A DNA stretch of 64,000 nt from XYD2-FULL-39-9 sp964561035 (GTDB lineage Bacteria; Patescibacteriota; Patescibacteriia; Magasanikbacterales; GWA2-37-8), in contig CAZLNR010000002.1 in NCBI GenBank assembly GCA_964561035.1, positions 1 to 64,000 on the forward strand. The letters run 5' to 3'. Made by a program: the position numbers and the translations under genes. The notes below the pieces were generated by a model. The model saw only the letters and a program-made list of their open reading frames with translations, was not told the origin of the DNA and ran no database searches. Below are positions 49,292 through 59,329 of this stretch, piece by piece (the stretch's first letter is position 1; the number at the start of each line of letters is the position of its first letter).

Positions 49292-51385
49292 ATGGACTTC
49301 CGCACTCCGGTGGCGCAGCTGAGCCGCGTGGGTAAAACCGCTGCCAAAAATTTAGGCAAATTGAGCATATACACTGCTCGTGATTTGTTGTATTATTTTC
49401 CATTTCGATATGAAGATTATCGCCGTGTAGTGCCGATTGCCGAGGTTCGTGAAGGCGATATGGTTACAATATGCGGGCAGGTGGAGTTGGTGGCCAATAA
49501 AAGAAGTTTTAAAACAAAAAAAATAATTACGGAAGCTCTAGTTTCCGATGCCAGCGGCAGCATGCGCATTGTATGGTTCAATCAGCCGTTTATTGCAAAA
49601 AATATTTCTTCAGGAGATACATTATATTTCTCCGGCAAAGTAAAACACGACATGCTGGGTCCGCAGATGCAGGCGCCTCTATATGAAAAACAAAAAAAAG
49701 ACACAGCACATACAGCGCGACTGGTTCCGATATATCCGTTGACGTATGGTATAACTCAAAAACAGATCCGGTCTTTAGTAAGCCAAGTTATTGGATTGGC
49801 AGAAAAAATGGCGGATTGGCTGCCGTCGCAGATACTAGAACAGGAAGATTTGGTGCCGCTCGGTAACGCGCTATATGGCGCGCATTTTCCTGTAGATGAA
49901 AAAGATTTAGGCGCAAGTACAAATCGGCTTAAGTTTGACGAGTTGTTTATTATGCAGATGCAAGCCGAGCTGGCGCGCGCGGAACGATCGGCGTTGCAAG
50001 CGCCAACTTTGTTATTTCAAGAGGAAAAAATAAAATCATTTGTAGCTTCGCTTCCATTTGCGTTAACGCGCGCGCAAAAAATTGCGGCTTGGGAAATATT
50101 ACAGGATCTTCAAAAACAGGTTCCTATGAATCGTTTGCTGTCTGGAGATGTGGGTTCGGGAAAAACGGTGGTGGCAGCCATTGCCGCATATAGCGCGTTT
50201 CTTAATAATCGGCAGGCGATTATTATGGCACCGACCGAAATTTTGGCTCAACAGCACTACCAGTCTTTGGTTCGGTTATTAGCTGGAGTAGGCGTGTCGG
50301 TGGGGTTATTGACGGCTCATCAGCATATGCGATCTGATGCGGTAGAAAACACTACCAAAAAATCTTTAAGTACTGATGTTGGTTCCGGGTCTTTGCATGT
50401 GGTGGTAGGAACGCATGCGCTGCTTGCGGATCAGGTTGTGTTTAATTCTGCCGGTTTAGTAGTTGTGGATGAACAGCATCGATTTGGTGTAGAGCAGCGA
50501 AAACTGATTAAAGACAAGACAGTTAATTTAGGAGCGCACACCTCGGCGCATTTTTTAAGCATGACCGCCACGCCAATTCCTCGCTCATTAGCTCTGGTTA
50601 TTTATGGTGATTTGGATATTTCTATTATCAATGAAATGCCAGCAGGCAGAAAAAAAATTATTACCAAAATTGTTGACGCCCATAACCGAGATAAGGCATA
50701 TCAATTTATTCGCGAGCAAATTGCTCAAGGCAGGCAGGCGTTTGTCATCTGCCCGCTAATCGCTTCTCAAGATGATATGGTGTTTGTACCACAAACAGCG
50801 GCTGATGATAAAAAAACTGTTATGTCTGAATTTGAAAAACTTTCAAAAACAATTTTTCCCGATTTGCGCGTGGGGTATGTGCACGGCAAATTAAAAAGCG
50901 CGGAAAAAGATGCGGCTATGGCAAAGTTTAAAGCTGGTGAAATTGATATTCTTGTTTCAACTTCGGTGGTGGAGGTCGGGGTTGATATTCCAAATGCGAG
51001 CGTAATGGTAATTGAAGGCGCTCAGCAATTTGGTTTGGCGCAGCTGCACCAGTTTAGAGGGCGAGTAGGCAGGTCATCCAATCAATCATACTGTTTCTTG
51101 TTTTCCGAAACACAGTCTGCAGACACTAAAAAGCGGCTGGAGTTTTTTGAAAAAGTTCATGATGGTTTTACGCTGGCAGAAAAAGATTTGGAAATGCGCG
51201 GGCCCGGAGAAGTATATGGGGTGGAGCAGAGCGGGGAAATGCAGTTGCGATTGGCAAAAATTACTGATATTGCGCTCGTAAAAAAAGCCCAGCATGCCGC
51301 TCGTTTGATAGCGCAAGATTTAGGCAAATATCCGCGCATAGTGGCGCGTGCGCGGGCATGGGAACAGAAAACCCATTTAGAATAA
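49292..51385 (+). CDS. recG: ATP-dependent DNA helicase RecG
   Basis: Branch-migration helicase that remodels stalled forks. The N-terminal wedge/OB domain is at about 50-145 (including YYFPFRYEDY). Superfamily 2 motifs follow: I (GDVGSGKTVVA), Ia (MAPTEILAQQH), II (DEQHRFG), III (SMTATPIPRS), and VI (HQFRGRVGRS). The TRG-like C-terminal element (EKDLEMRGPGE) is present. Length is 697 residues. It starts 12 bp after pilB and converges with radA 8 bp downstream. Confidence 0.97.
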   Translation: MDFRTPVAQLSRVGKTAAKNLGKLSIYTARDLLYYFPFRYEDYRRVVPIAEVREGDMVTICGQVELVANKRSFKTKKIITEALVSDASGSMRIVWFNQPFIAKNISSGDTLYFSGKVKHDMLGPQMQAPLYEKQKKDTAHTARLVPIYPLTYGITQKQIRSLVSQVIGLAEKMADWLPSQILEQEDLVPLGNALYGAHFPVDEKDLGASTNRLKFDELFIMQMQAELARAERSALQAPTLLFQEEKIKSFVASLPFALTRAQKIAAWEILQDLQKQVPMNRLLSGDVGSGKTVVAAIAAYSAFLNNRQAIIMAPTEILAQQHYQSLVRLLAGVGVSVGLLTAHQHMRSDAVENTTKKSLSTDVGSGSLHVVVGTHALLADQVVFNSAGLVVVDEQHRFGVEQRKLIKDKTVNLGAHTSAHFLSMTATPIPRSLALVIYGDLDISIINEMPAGRKKIITKIVDAHNRDKAYQFIREQIAQGRQAFVICPLIASQDDMVFVPQTAADDKKTVMSEFEKLSKTIFPDLRVGYVHGKLKSAEKDAAMAKFKAGEIDILVSTSVVEVGVDIPNASVMVIEGAQQFGLAQLHQFRGRVGRSSNQSYCFLFSETQSADTKKRLEFFEKVHDGFTLAEKDLEMRGPGEVYGVEQSGEMQLRLAKITDIALVKKAQHAARLIAQDLGKYPRIVARARAWEQKTHLE

Positions 51386-51393
51386 TGAGATTT

Positions 51394-52752
51394 TTATTTA
51401 AGCACTTGCTCAACCAATTCCTTTACATTTTTTACGGAAGCAATTTTTAAATCTGGCACTTTAGGGCTGGTGTTAGCGGTAGGTATAACTGCGAATTTGA
51501 ATCCCATTTTTTTGATTTCTTGCAGCCGTTTTTCTGTATGCGGTACAGGGCGAATTTCTCCGCCTAGTCCCACTTCGCCAAAAGAAGCAATGTCTTGAGA
51601 TATAGCTTTATTCTTTACCGCTGAAGCGAGAGCTAAAATTACAGCCAGATCCGCTGCTGGCTCTTCAGCTTCCAAACCGCCGACCACATTTAAAAATATA
51701 TCATGCGAATCAAGCGATAAGCCGGCTCGTTTAGATAGTACACCTACCAGCACCTGTAATCGGTTTAGATCAAATCCGGATGTTCGTCGCTGTGGATAGC
51801 CAAAGTTTGTTTTGGTTACCAAGGCCTGTATTTCAACCAAAAGCGGACGACTTCCTTCAAGCAGGCAGGTAACTGATGATCCCGGTACGGGTTCGGATCT
51901 GTTAGTTAAAAATACCAGAGAAGGATTTTTTACTTCAGCCAAACCTGCCTCTTCCATGGAAAAAACACCAATTTCGTCGGTTGAGCCAAATCTATTTTTG
52001 GTAGCGCGCAAAATACGGAAGAGATGGTGTTTATCTCCTTCTAAATATAGAACAGCATCTACCAAGTGTTCCAGAGTTTTTGGTCCGGCAACAGCGCCGT
52101 CTTTGGTAACTTGGCCGATGAGTATAATTATCTTATTGGTTTTTTTTGCCGCCTCCAAGAGTTTGGTTGTGCAGGCGCGCACCTGATTAATATTACCGGC
52201 GCTGCCCTCAACTTCAGCTGTATGAATAGTTTGTATAGAATCAATAATGACCAAACGGCTTTCCGTATGCTGAGAGATAGTTGCTAAAATATTTTCTACC
52301 TGAACACCGCTGCCAATTTGCAGGTTGTTATTTTTTTTCTCTGTGTGCAGTCCAAGGCGTTGGGCGCGCAGAGTTATTTGCTGTGCAGATTCTTCTCCAG
52401 AAATATACAGAGAATGGGGGAGAGCGGCGGCTAGTTGAAGTGCTAACGTGGATTTTCCTATGCCCGGTTCTCCGCCTAATAAAATAAGAGAGCCTGGTAC
52501 TAGGCCCCCTCCAAGCACTCTGTCCAGTTCTGAAATGTTAGTAGAAATTCTTTGGAATGTTTTTGCGTCTAATGCTGATAAAGAGTCGGTTGCAATCGGG
52601 GAGTGTGCAACTTGTGTTTGCTCTGTAGGGGAAGGAACGATTGGGTTTTTAGAGATTGAACCCCACTTGCCGCATTCCAAACACCGGCCAGTCCATTTTG
52701 CGTATTGGGCGTCACAGTTAGAGCAGATGTAATAAGCTGATAGTTTAGGCAT
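51394..52752 (-). CDS. radA: DNA repair protein RadA/Sms
   Basis: RecA-like helicase that helps process recombination intermediates. The N-terminal zinc finger uses Cys-10, 13, 24 and 27. The ATPase domain has Walker A GGEPGIGKST and the RadA signature KNRFGSTDEIGVF. The C-terminal Lon-type domain is present (LSLDSHDIFLNVVGGLEAEEPAADLAV). Length is 452 residues. It is the last gene of a six-gene - strand operon that starts with clpC. Confidence 0.96.
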   Translation of the reverse strand: MPKLSAYYICSNCDAQYAKWTGRCLECGKWGSISKNPIVPSPTEQTQVAHSPIATDSLSALDAKTFQRISTNISELDRVLGGGLVPGSLILLGGEPGIGKSTLALQLAAALPHSLYISGEESAQQITLRAQRLGLHTEKKNNNLQIGSGVQVENILATISQHTESRLVIIDSIQTIHTAEVEGSAGNINQVRACTTKLLEAAKKTNKIIILIGQVTKDGAVAGPKTLEHLVDAVLYLEGDKHHLFRILRATKNRFGSTDEIGVFSMEEAGLAEVKNPSLVFLTNRSEPVPGSSVTCLLEGSRPLLVEIQALVTKTNFGYPQRRTSGFDLNRLQVLVGVLSKRAGLSLDSHDIFLNVVGGLEAEEPAADLAVILALASAVKNKAISQDIASFGEVGLGGEIRPVPHTEKRLQEIKKMGFKFAVIPTANTSPKVPDLKIASVKNVKELVEQVLK

Positions 52753-52784
52753 GCTGAGGGTTAATGCAAATAAGTGCTAATAAG

Positions 52785-53888
52785 TTATTTTTTAAAGCTG
52801 GAATTTCCAGTTCCGTATGGCCGGTCGCATTGGGTGCTTCGTAGCGGTTTGGTTGATGCGGCCCCGACTTCAAAATGCCACCATTCCGGACAGTATCGTA
52901 TCCATCCAGCTGGGGTCATAATCATATCTTGAAATAGATTGATGCGCACTTCTGTCATTTCTGATGATGATAATACCTTTCCGTTAAGTACCAAATGTAT
53001 ATCTAGCGCCTGTCCTGAAAGATGGCTTGAGCCAGTGCTACAACCCTGAGGCTTACCGACATGGCTGCGTGCTATTTCCTCGCTGCCATATTTTTTCACG
53101 GCTTGCTCAAAAAGCTCTGATTGTCTGGTAAGGGTTCTGACTGCAGATATAATCATTAATCCGTCAAATTTTTTTCCTGTTTGAGGATCTGTTGTTTGTG
53201 AAGCAATTTCACCAGCCAGTTTAAGAGCGGGAATCACATCAGAACCTATCAAGTTTGGGTATGCTTGAGATCTAACGTAGGGTATATTTTTAATAGCTGT
53301 TAATGTGTGAGGGTCAACACAGAATCCGTCTATAGGCGTGGGCGTTGAACCTGTTACCGTTTCTTCGGTCGCTTCTTCCGGTTCTGATAGCAGCTGTTTT
53401 TGAACAACCTTTATTTTTAATGGATTGAATTCGGTAAGTTTCGGGTTGATGGTATAGAGGATAACAAATGATCCCCAGGCGATAAAAAGGCCGATTACCG
53501 CGTGGCTGATTTTACTATATGCTGTAGAGATTGCTTCGGTATTTCCGCCAGAAATTATAATTTGAACGCCTTGGACGATGATCATAACCACAGCCACAAT
53601 GCTTGCGATAGCAATGCCAAATTTATAGAGGGCGGTTATAAGTTCGGGAATCCAAGAAATATACACATATGCGCCGGTTTCGTCTGAGGAAGAAGAAACA
53701 TCACCAAAATTTAAACCGGGAATACGAATTTCAAGCAATGGTTTTTGGCTTAACTCATCTTGCAGGTCGCTTTTTGTGTTGCTAAAACTAAACGGATTTA
53801 CCGAGAGAGCGTGTGTAGCTTGAGGTAGCGCAAAAGCATACCCAATAACCAGCAGTAACAATATGCGTTTTAAATAATGAAACAGCAT
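52785..53888 (-). CDS. VirB2-like membrane module fused to M15 D,D-carboxypeptidase
   Basis: A 367-residue exported protein. A signal-like helix covers residues 5-25. Two further membrane helices (about 83-113 and 130-147) resemble the VirB2/TrbC-type two-helix unit common in CPR membrane proteins. The last 180 residues are an M15/VanY-type zinc peptidase: His-289 and Asp-296 in SSHLSGQALD, and Glu-335 with His-338 in EWWH. Expected activity is cleavage of D-Ala-D-Ala in peptidoglycan precursors outside the membrane. The combination of the two modules is unusual. It lies 5 bp after a thioredoxin-fold gene, which may act on its exported cysteines. Confidence 0.85.
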   Translation of the reverse strand: MLFHYLKRILLLLVIGYAFALPQATHALSVNPFSFSNTKSDLQDELSQKPLLEIRIPGLNFGDVSSSSDETGAYVYISWIPELITALYKFGIAIASIVAVVMIIVQGVQIIISGGNTEAISTAYSKISHAVIGLFIAWGSFVILYTINPKLTEFNPLKIKVVQKQLLSEPEEATEETVTGSTPTPIDGFCVDPHTLTAIKNIPYVRSQAYPNLIGSDVIPALKLAGEIASQTTDPQTGKKFDGLMIISAVRTLTRQSELFEQAVKKYGSEEIARSHVGKPQGCSTGSSHLSGQALDIHLVLNGKVLSSSEMTEVRINLFQDMIMTPAGWIRYCPEWWHFEVGAASTKPLRSTQCDRPYGTGNSSFKK

Positions 53889-53893
53889 AGTGA

Positions 53894-54553
53894 TTATTTT
53901 TTAATAAAGCCTTCCAGCATGTCTTTTATATTTACTTCAGCATCGGTGTTGATTCGTTTATTGTTAACAAAAATTGCTGGGACAGATGTGATATTGAGGT
54001 TTTCGGCCAGTTGGATTGAGTCCAGAATTTTTTGCTGCGCAACATTGCTTTGCGCGCATTGCCACCAGCTATTTGCGTCTAGGCCCAGAGCCGCGCCTAT
54101 TTTTTGCACAGCTTGTTCTGATGAAGCGCCGCCAGATGCTTCAGACGCAGCTAAGAATTCCCAGAATTTTTTTTCACTTTCTTGGCCGGCGCACCACGCG
54201 GCGCGATGATTGAGCGTGCTGTTTCGCAATAGTAATTTGGGCTGCGGATCATCTTTCCAAATAAGCCGAATATCTTGCGGGTGGGCCTCAACTATGGATT
54301 GGATTTCACGATGCAGTTGCATGCAATTTTTGCAGTTAAGATCGCCAAATTCAACCACTGTAATAGCTGCGCCCGGGTTGCCTAAAATAAGATCTGTGTC
54401 GGCGATAGGAATGTATGTAGCGGTAGGGGAGATGAGAGCTACGGGATTTTTTTGCACAGTAATTTCTCTGGCTTTTTTAATTTGGAAGAAAAATAAAACA
54501 CCAACCAAGGCTACAACCAAGAAAAGAATAAGAGGCAGTTTTTTGTGCGTCAT
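53894..54553 (-). CDS. DsbA-like thiol-disulfide oxidoreductase
   Basis: A 219-residue protein with an N-terminal membrane anchor (residues 7-24) and a thioredoxin-fold domain. The active site is CKNC (Cys-74 and Cys-77) in FGDLNCKNCMQLH. The cis-Pro segment is TSVPAIFVN near residue 195. It belongs to the DsbA/BdbD (Thioredoxin_4) branch and should act outside the membrane. It is sandwiched between two genes for exported proteins with spacings of 5 bp each. Confidence 0.92.
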   Translation of the reverse strand: MTHKKLPLILFLVVALVGVLFFFQIKKAREITVQKNPVALISPTATYIPIADTDLILGNPGAAITVVEFGDLNCKNCMQLHREIQSIVEAHPQDIRLIWKDDPQPKLLLRNSTLNHRAAWCAGQESEKKFWEFLAASEASGGASSEQAVQKIGAALGLDANSWWQCAQSNVAQQKILDSIQLAENLNITSVPAIFVNNKRINTDAEVNIKDMLEGFIKK

Positions 54554-54558
54554 ATAAT

Positions 54559-55788
54559 TTATAGTTGAGACTCAAATAAACCGGTTTTATTCAAATCGGT
54601 AAAGACCAGTTTGTTTTGTGAGGCGTTATAAGACAGGTTGGTAATATTATAATCACCGTCTAAAGAAATCGGAGTTTTAAGATTTGTTTTCAAATCAATT
54701 TTATATAAATCATCATAGCTGTTGTTTGCTACGGTGCGTGACATGCCTGCGCCAACTGGTAAATTTTTTGGTACGGCGCAATATAGGGTTTCTTCGTTTC
54801 CGAAAACGCATTTGTCCGCCCAGGTGTTAATTTGTAAAAGCCGGCGATTGTCTCCGATGCTATCGCCTTGAGCGTCGGTAATCCATAATTCTGGTTTGAA
54901 TTCGCTGCGAGAGCTGTATACGCTGTATAAAAGCCGTTTGCCAGTTGTGGACCATTGCGGCAAGAAGCCTGAGCCGTCTACAATCGCGGATTTAAAATTT
55001 TCTCCATTTAATCCGACAAATAATACTTCGCGCCGTTCGCCTCCTTGGGGCGCGCCGGTTTGTGAAAGGGCTACTACCTGTTGATTTGGAGACCAAGATA
55101 CAATAACTTTGTCAGCATTCTCTCCCATAGGTTCAATAAATTTTGCGCCTGTGCCATCGCTGTTTATGGTAACCAGCCATCTGTTGGAAGGGTCAAGACC
55201 AAGACTTTTGGCTGCAATTTGGTTGCCATCATTTGAAAATGAAAATTCTTCCCAGTGTTTTGGCAGAGTTACTTGTTTTTTTGTATCAAAATTATATACA
55301 ATTTTTGCTTTATCGGGATATTCAATTATGGCTGTGTTTTTATTTTTAGCCCAAGTAATTTTTTCAGCGTTGTAAAACACGTCGTTGGAAAGTTTTTCAG
55401 TAGTGCCGTTTGGCATGATGCGATAAAATTTACCATCATTGGCATTATAGAAACGAAAATCTCCGCCAGTGCTTAAAGAAGAGTAGGTGATAGTATCTGA
55501 AATAACCTTGGTAACGCTGGCAGGTTTATAGTATGAGGGAGTTGAGGATCCGATAACACCGGCTGTCGGTAGGTTGGTGTTGCCTTGGTTTTGTGTTGTG
55601 CCTGTAGTGGTGGCTGGTCTGGTGCCAGATCCTGGAAATTGTCCGGTCGTGGTTTGTCCTGAAGGGCCTTGGCCTGTATCAGGTTGGTAATTGGCGGTTT
55701 TTAAGAAAAAATAATACAAACCATAACCAATCGCTCCGGCAACTGCCAGCAGCAGTATAGCCAGAATGATTCGTTTAAAAATGGACAT
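54559..55788 (-). CDS. Membrane-anchored beta-propeller (PD40/TolB-like) protein
   Basis: A 409-residue protein with one N-terminal membrane helix (residues 8-28), a Thr/Gly/Pro-rich linker (about 35-85) and a C-terminal region built of PD40/TolB-like beta repeats (for example EFSFSNDGNQIAAKS, IVSWSPNQQVVALS, QWSTTGKRLLYSVYS). The propeller is expected outside the cell. Such proteins usually serve as protein-interaction platforms; no partner is evident. It is cotranscribed with the DsbA-like gene. Confidence 0.82.
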   Translation of the reverse strand: MSIFKRIILAILLLAVAGAIGYGLYYFFLKTANYQPDTGQGPSGQTTTGQFPGSGTRPATTTGTTQNQGNTNLPTAGVIGSSTPSYYKPASVTKVISDTITYSSLSTGGDFRFYNANDGKFYRIMPNGTTEKLSNDVFYNAEKITWAKNKNTAIIEYPDKAKIVYNFDTKKQVTLPKHWEEFSFSNDGNQIAAKSLGLDPSNRWLVTINSDGTGAKFIEPMGENADKVIVSWSPNQQVVALSQTGAPQGGERREVLFVGLNGENFKSAIVDGSGFLPQWSTTGKRLLYSVYSSRSEFKPELWITDAQGDSIGDNRRLLQINTWADKCVFGNEETLYCAVPKNLPVGAGMSRTVANNSYDDLYKIDLKTNLKTPISLDGDYNITNLSYNASQNKLVFTDLNKTGLFESQL

Positions 55789-55857
55789 ATACTAAGGTAA
55801 ATAAGTATAAACAGGCTAGTCTGTATTATACCATATTTACTCGGTAAAATGCAGGTA

Positions 55858-56793
55858 TTATTGACGGCTTGGTTTGGCAAGCATGGCCCGCTGTTTTTGC
55901 AGCATATCGCGCTGGTCTTGGCGGGATACGATTTCTTGAAGTTTGGCAAGCTGTTGTTGCCAAGATTGCTTTTGTTGTTTAAGGTTTTTGATCAGTTCAA
56001 CCACTTCTTTGGTAAGCTTGCCATGCATTAATGGAAAACGGTTTATTAAAAATATTACCGATAAAAAAGGCACGTATATAAAAGAAATAATAATCATAAT
56101 GATTGCCCCGACAATTGTTACTGCAAGTTTCATTATCAGCTGAATAGCTGATATGCGCGACAGAAACACTGCATCTATAAAACTTGCTACAAATTTGAAA
56201 GCGGTTAAACCGGCAATTAAGGTCTGTAGAGTAACGAGCGCTGCTTTTAAAAAGGCAATGCGCCGTCTGAAGTTTAGGTTTGCAGATCGGGTTTTTAGGT
56301 GGCCGATGACACGGTTAATATTTGAAGTTAAGGCAGGTTGAAAAAGAGCGATATACCTTTTTGCTTTTGAGTCTCTAAAATTACCAAGTTGTTGGATAAG
56401 CTGGTCTATTTCTTTGTCTAGCTGCTGCTCTTGATTTGCAAGCGTTTGCATTTGCGCTTGTTTTTGAGAAGCAAGTATGGCGGCAATGCGTTGTTGCTGA
56501 CTCGGGTCCGCGAACTTTTGCCTGGGGCTGCGTGCTTGGACCGGCATGTTCTCATTTGCCGCACCACCACCACCAATATCATCTGACATATCAGGATCGG
56601 GAGTTTGGCGGATATTTCTGTTATCGTTAGCCACAGAACTGGCGCGGACGGCGGCTAGGCGGTTGGCGATATTGTTCTCGTATTGCGCCGAGTTGCTGTT
56701 TGCGGGCGCGGACGGTGTGTTGGAATTAGCAACTGAACCAAGCCCAACATTAAGGTTGGGCGTATTTAGATTTTTTAGTTGCGGTAACCCCAT
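55858..56793 (-). CDS. Coiled-coil membrane protein of unknown function
   Basis: A 311-residue protein. The first 90 residues are Asn/Ala/Pro-rich and disordered. About 95-140 form a Gln/Ala-rich coiled coil. Two hydrophobic segments lie at about 185-205 and 220-255, and the last 50 residues form another Gln/Lys-rich coiled coil. The gene sits 6 bp after clpC and 69 bp before the PD40 gene. I do not recognise the family. Its coiled coils could bridge membrane and ClpC, which is speculation. Confidence 0.65.
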   Translation of the reverse strand: MGLPQLKNLNTPNLNVGLGSVANSNTPSAPANSNSAQYENNIANRLAAVRASSVANDNRNIRQTPDPDMSDDIGGGGAANENMPVQARSPRQKFADPSQQQRIAAILASQKQAQMQTLANQEQQLDKEIDQLIQQLGNFRDSKAKRYIALFQPALTSNINRVIGHLKTRSANLNFRRRIAFLKAALVTLQTLIAGLTAFKFVASFIDAVFLSRISAIQLIMKLAVTIVGAIIMIIISFIYVPFLSVIFLINRFPLMHGKLTKEVVELIKNLKQQKQSWQQQLAKLQEIVSRQDQRDMLQKQRAMLAKPSRQ

Positions 56794-56799
56794 AGGGCA

Positions 56800-59292
56800 T
56801 TAGCTTATGGCCAATTTATTTTTTTCTACAGTAAGTTTATGGGCAGATTTTGTTTTGGATTGCAAGATGCGGTCGGTCATTATTTCTTGTACAGCTTTGC
56901 GTATCTGTCTGCGCACTTCGCGCGCGCTGGTTTTTTCCGGCAGACGCTCTACAAACCAAGCATATATTTTTTTATCTGATTTTAGAGTTGTGTTGTGCGC
57001 TACAAGCTGTTTGTTTAAATCAGCAATTTCTAGAGCGGCAATTTGAGCTAGGTTGTCTTTAGTTAAGTTGTTAAACAGCTCAATATGGTCAAGTCTATTA
57101 ATAAGTTCAGCAGAAAAAAATTCTTTCAATTTATCTGTAGCTATTTTTTTATTATCCGTGCCATTGTTTTGTTTGCCAAATCCAATATGTGATTTTTTAA
57201 TTTCGTCAGATCCAACGGATGTGGTTAGTATTATAATAGCATGTTTTAAAGAAATTATCCTGCCGGTTGAGTCGGTAATTGACCCGTTTTCAAGCATTTG
57301 CAAAAGCAGCTTGGTTACATCTTTATGAGCTTTGTCTATTTCATCAAATAAAATCACGCAATATGGATTCATTTTAATACGGTCGGTAAATTGGTTTGTT
57401 TCTTTGTAGCCCACATAGCCGGCTGGAGAGCCTAGCAATTTGGAAACGCTAAAACCCTCGTTGAATTCGCTCATATTTAGATGAATAAGCGATGGCTGGT
57501 TTGGGTATAATGTTTTAGCCAGTACTTTTGCCATTTCAGTTTTGCCAACGCCGTTTTCACCGGTAAACAAAAATGTGGCGCGCGGTTTGTCCGGACTGGA
57601 TAATTCAAGATGGGTGGCGGCAATTGCGCGTGCAATGTCGCGAATGACCTCATCTTGGCCAATAATATGTTTTTTTAATTCAGATTCAAGAGCTCGCTGG
57701 TTGAAGCTGCCAGTCAATTGTGTTCGCGGAGAATTGATAATGGTAAGCAGCTGTGCTTCTATATCGGATGCGGTAATAAGAGTTCGTTTTTTGGTTTTTT
57801 GCTGCGCGGCAATTTTTTCTTCCAGTGCTTTTATGTCTTTTTGCAGTTTCTTTTCTTTTTCTTTTTGGGCTACGGCTTCATCAAAATTATCTTCAGCAGC
57901 AGCTTGCTCTTTGGCGCTAATAGTTTGAATCAGAGATCGCTTAAGAGACCAAAGTTTTGTTTTAGTTGGTGTTGCTTTGGCGGTTAAGCGCTTGGCAGCC
58001 GCGGTTTCGTCCAAAATATCTATTGCCTTGTCGGGCAGAAGTTTGGTGGTAATGTATCGGTTAGCTAGCATGGCGGCTCGGGTAATTGCTTCGTCAGTAA
58101 TTTCTACATTATGGTATTGTTCGTAATTTTTCTTTATACCCTGCAGAATTTTAACAGTATCGGCAACAGAAGGCTCTTTTACATGTACGGGCTGGAAGCG
58201 TCGCTCTAGAGCAGGGTCGCTCTCAATATGTTTTTTAAATTCGTTAGGTGTGGTGGCGCCAATACAGCGAATATGTCCTCGTGCCAAAGCAGGTTTTAAA
58301 ATATTAGCAGCATCCATATTGCCTTGGTTTGAGCCCGCTCCAACAATGTTATGCAATTCGTCAATAAACAAGATAATATCAGGGTTTGCCGAGGCTTCTT
58401 CAATTACTTGGCGCAAACGGCCTTCGAATTCGCCGCGATAAGCTGTGCCGGCAATAAGCATGCCCATATCGAGAGCAAATATTTTTTTGTTAAGCAAAAT
58501 TTCCGGCACATCACCGGCAACTATTTTTTTTGCTAGCCCCTCTATAATAGCTGTTTTACCTACGCCAGGATCGCCAAGCAAAATAGGATTATTTTTGGTT
58601 CGGCGGCATAAAATTTGCATAACTCGTTCAATTTCATGCGATCGGCCGACAACAGGGTCTATATTCGGCTCTACTTCCGGACTGGTAATTTCTGTGCCAA
58701 AAAATTGCAGAGCGTTTGTTTCTTTGGCGCCAGGTTTTTTGTTGTTAGTTTGAAAAGTTCGATTGTTTTGAGAAAACATGTCTTCGGTAAGGCTATCATG
58801 GATATTATCAATCATTTCTGGGGTCTTGGCTATATGAGGAAACTGCGAGGTGTTGGCCAAGGTGGTTTCAAGCTGCTCTTCAATTTCTTCAATGTTTATT
58901 TTTTTATCTGTTAATAGTTTTTCTATGGTTGTGTCAGCAGAATCAATGAGGCCGAGTAATAGATGTTCAGTTCCTAAATAGTTGTGATTATATTTTTGAG
59001 CTATGATGAGTGCGCGCTCTAGAATATTTTTTGCCTTTTCAGAAAAAGGGGATATGGTAAGCTGTGTGTTTGGTTCATGAGGTTGAGTGCCGGTATGCAA
59101 AAAATCTCGAACACTTTTTGTGTCCACTTGGTGGCGAGTAAGTATTTCGTGCGCTAGACAGCCTTTTTGCAAGGTTAAAGCGAGTAGCAGGTGAACAGGC
59201 TCAACCAGCTTGCTTTTTTCTTCGGCGGCCAGGTTGATGCTTTGTACCAGCACCTCTCGTAAATTAGTTGAAAATCGGTCTATAATATTCAT
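56800..59292 (-). CDS. clpC: Clp protease ATPase subunit ClpC
   Basis: Hsp100 unfoldase that feeds proteins to ClpP. The N-terminal Clp repeat domain covers about 1-145. Walker A motifs are GDPGVGKTAI in the first AAA module and GENGVGKTEM in the second. A ClpP-docking loop with IGF is visible (SHIGFGKQ) near residue 705. The middle coiled-coil domain is short and charged, fitting ClpC or ClpA rather than ClpB. Length is 830 residues. It leads the clpC-radA operon behind a promoter overlapped by a palindrome. clpP is not in the window. Confidence 0.95.
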   Translation of the reverse strand: MNIIDRFSTNLREVLVQSINLAAEEKSKLVEPVHLLLALTLQKGCLAHEILTRHQVDTKSVRDFLHTGTQPHEPNTQLTISPFSEKAKNILERALIIAQKYNHNYLGTEHLLLGLIDSADTTIEKLLTDKKINIEEIEEQLETTLANTSQFPHIAKTPEMIDNIHDSLTEDMFSQNNRTFQTNNKKPGAKETNALQFFGTEITSPEVEPNIDPVVGRSHEIERVMQILCRRTKNNPILLGDPGVGKTAIIEGLAKKIVAGDVPEILLNKKIFALDMGMLIAGTAYRGEFEGRLRQVIEEASANPDIILFIDELHNIVGAGSNQGNMDAANILKPALARGHIRCIGATTPNEFKKHIESDPALERRFQPVHVKEPSVADTVKILQGIKKNYEQYHNVEITDEAITRAAMLANRYITTKLLPDKAIDILDETAAAKRLTAKATPTKTKLWSLKRSLIQTISAKEQAAAEDNFDEAVAQKEKEKKLQKDIKALEEKIAAQQKTKKRTLITASDIEAQLLTIINSPRTQLTGSFNQRALESELKKHIIGQDEVIRDIARAIAATHLELSSPDKPRATFLFTGENGVGKTEMAKVLAKTLYPNQPSLIHLNMSEFNEGFSVSKLLGSPAGYVGYKETNQFTDRIKMNPYCVILFDEIDKAHKDVTKLLLQMLENGSITDSTGRIISLKHAIIILTTSVGSDEIKKSHIGFGKQNNGTDNKKIATDKLKEFFSAELINRLDHIELFNNLTKDNLAQIAALEIADLNKQLVAHNTTLKSDKKIYAWFVERLPEKTSAREVRRQIRKAVQEIMTDRILQSKTKSAHKLTVEKNKLAIS

Positions 59293-59329
59293 AAAAATAA
59301 CCTCTTTTTTTGACTGAAACGTAGAGTGT

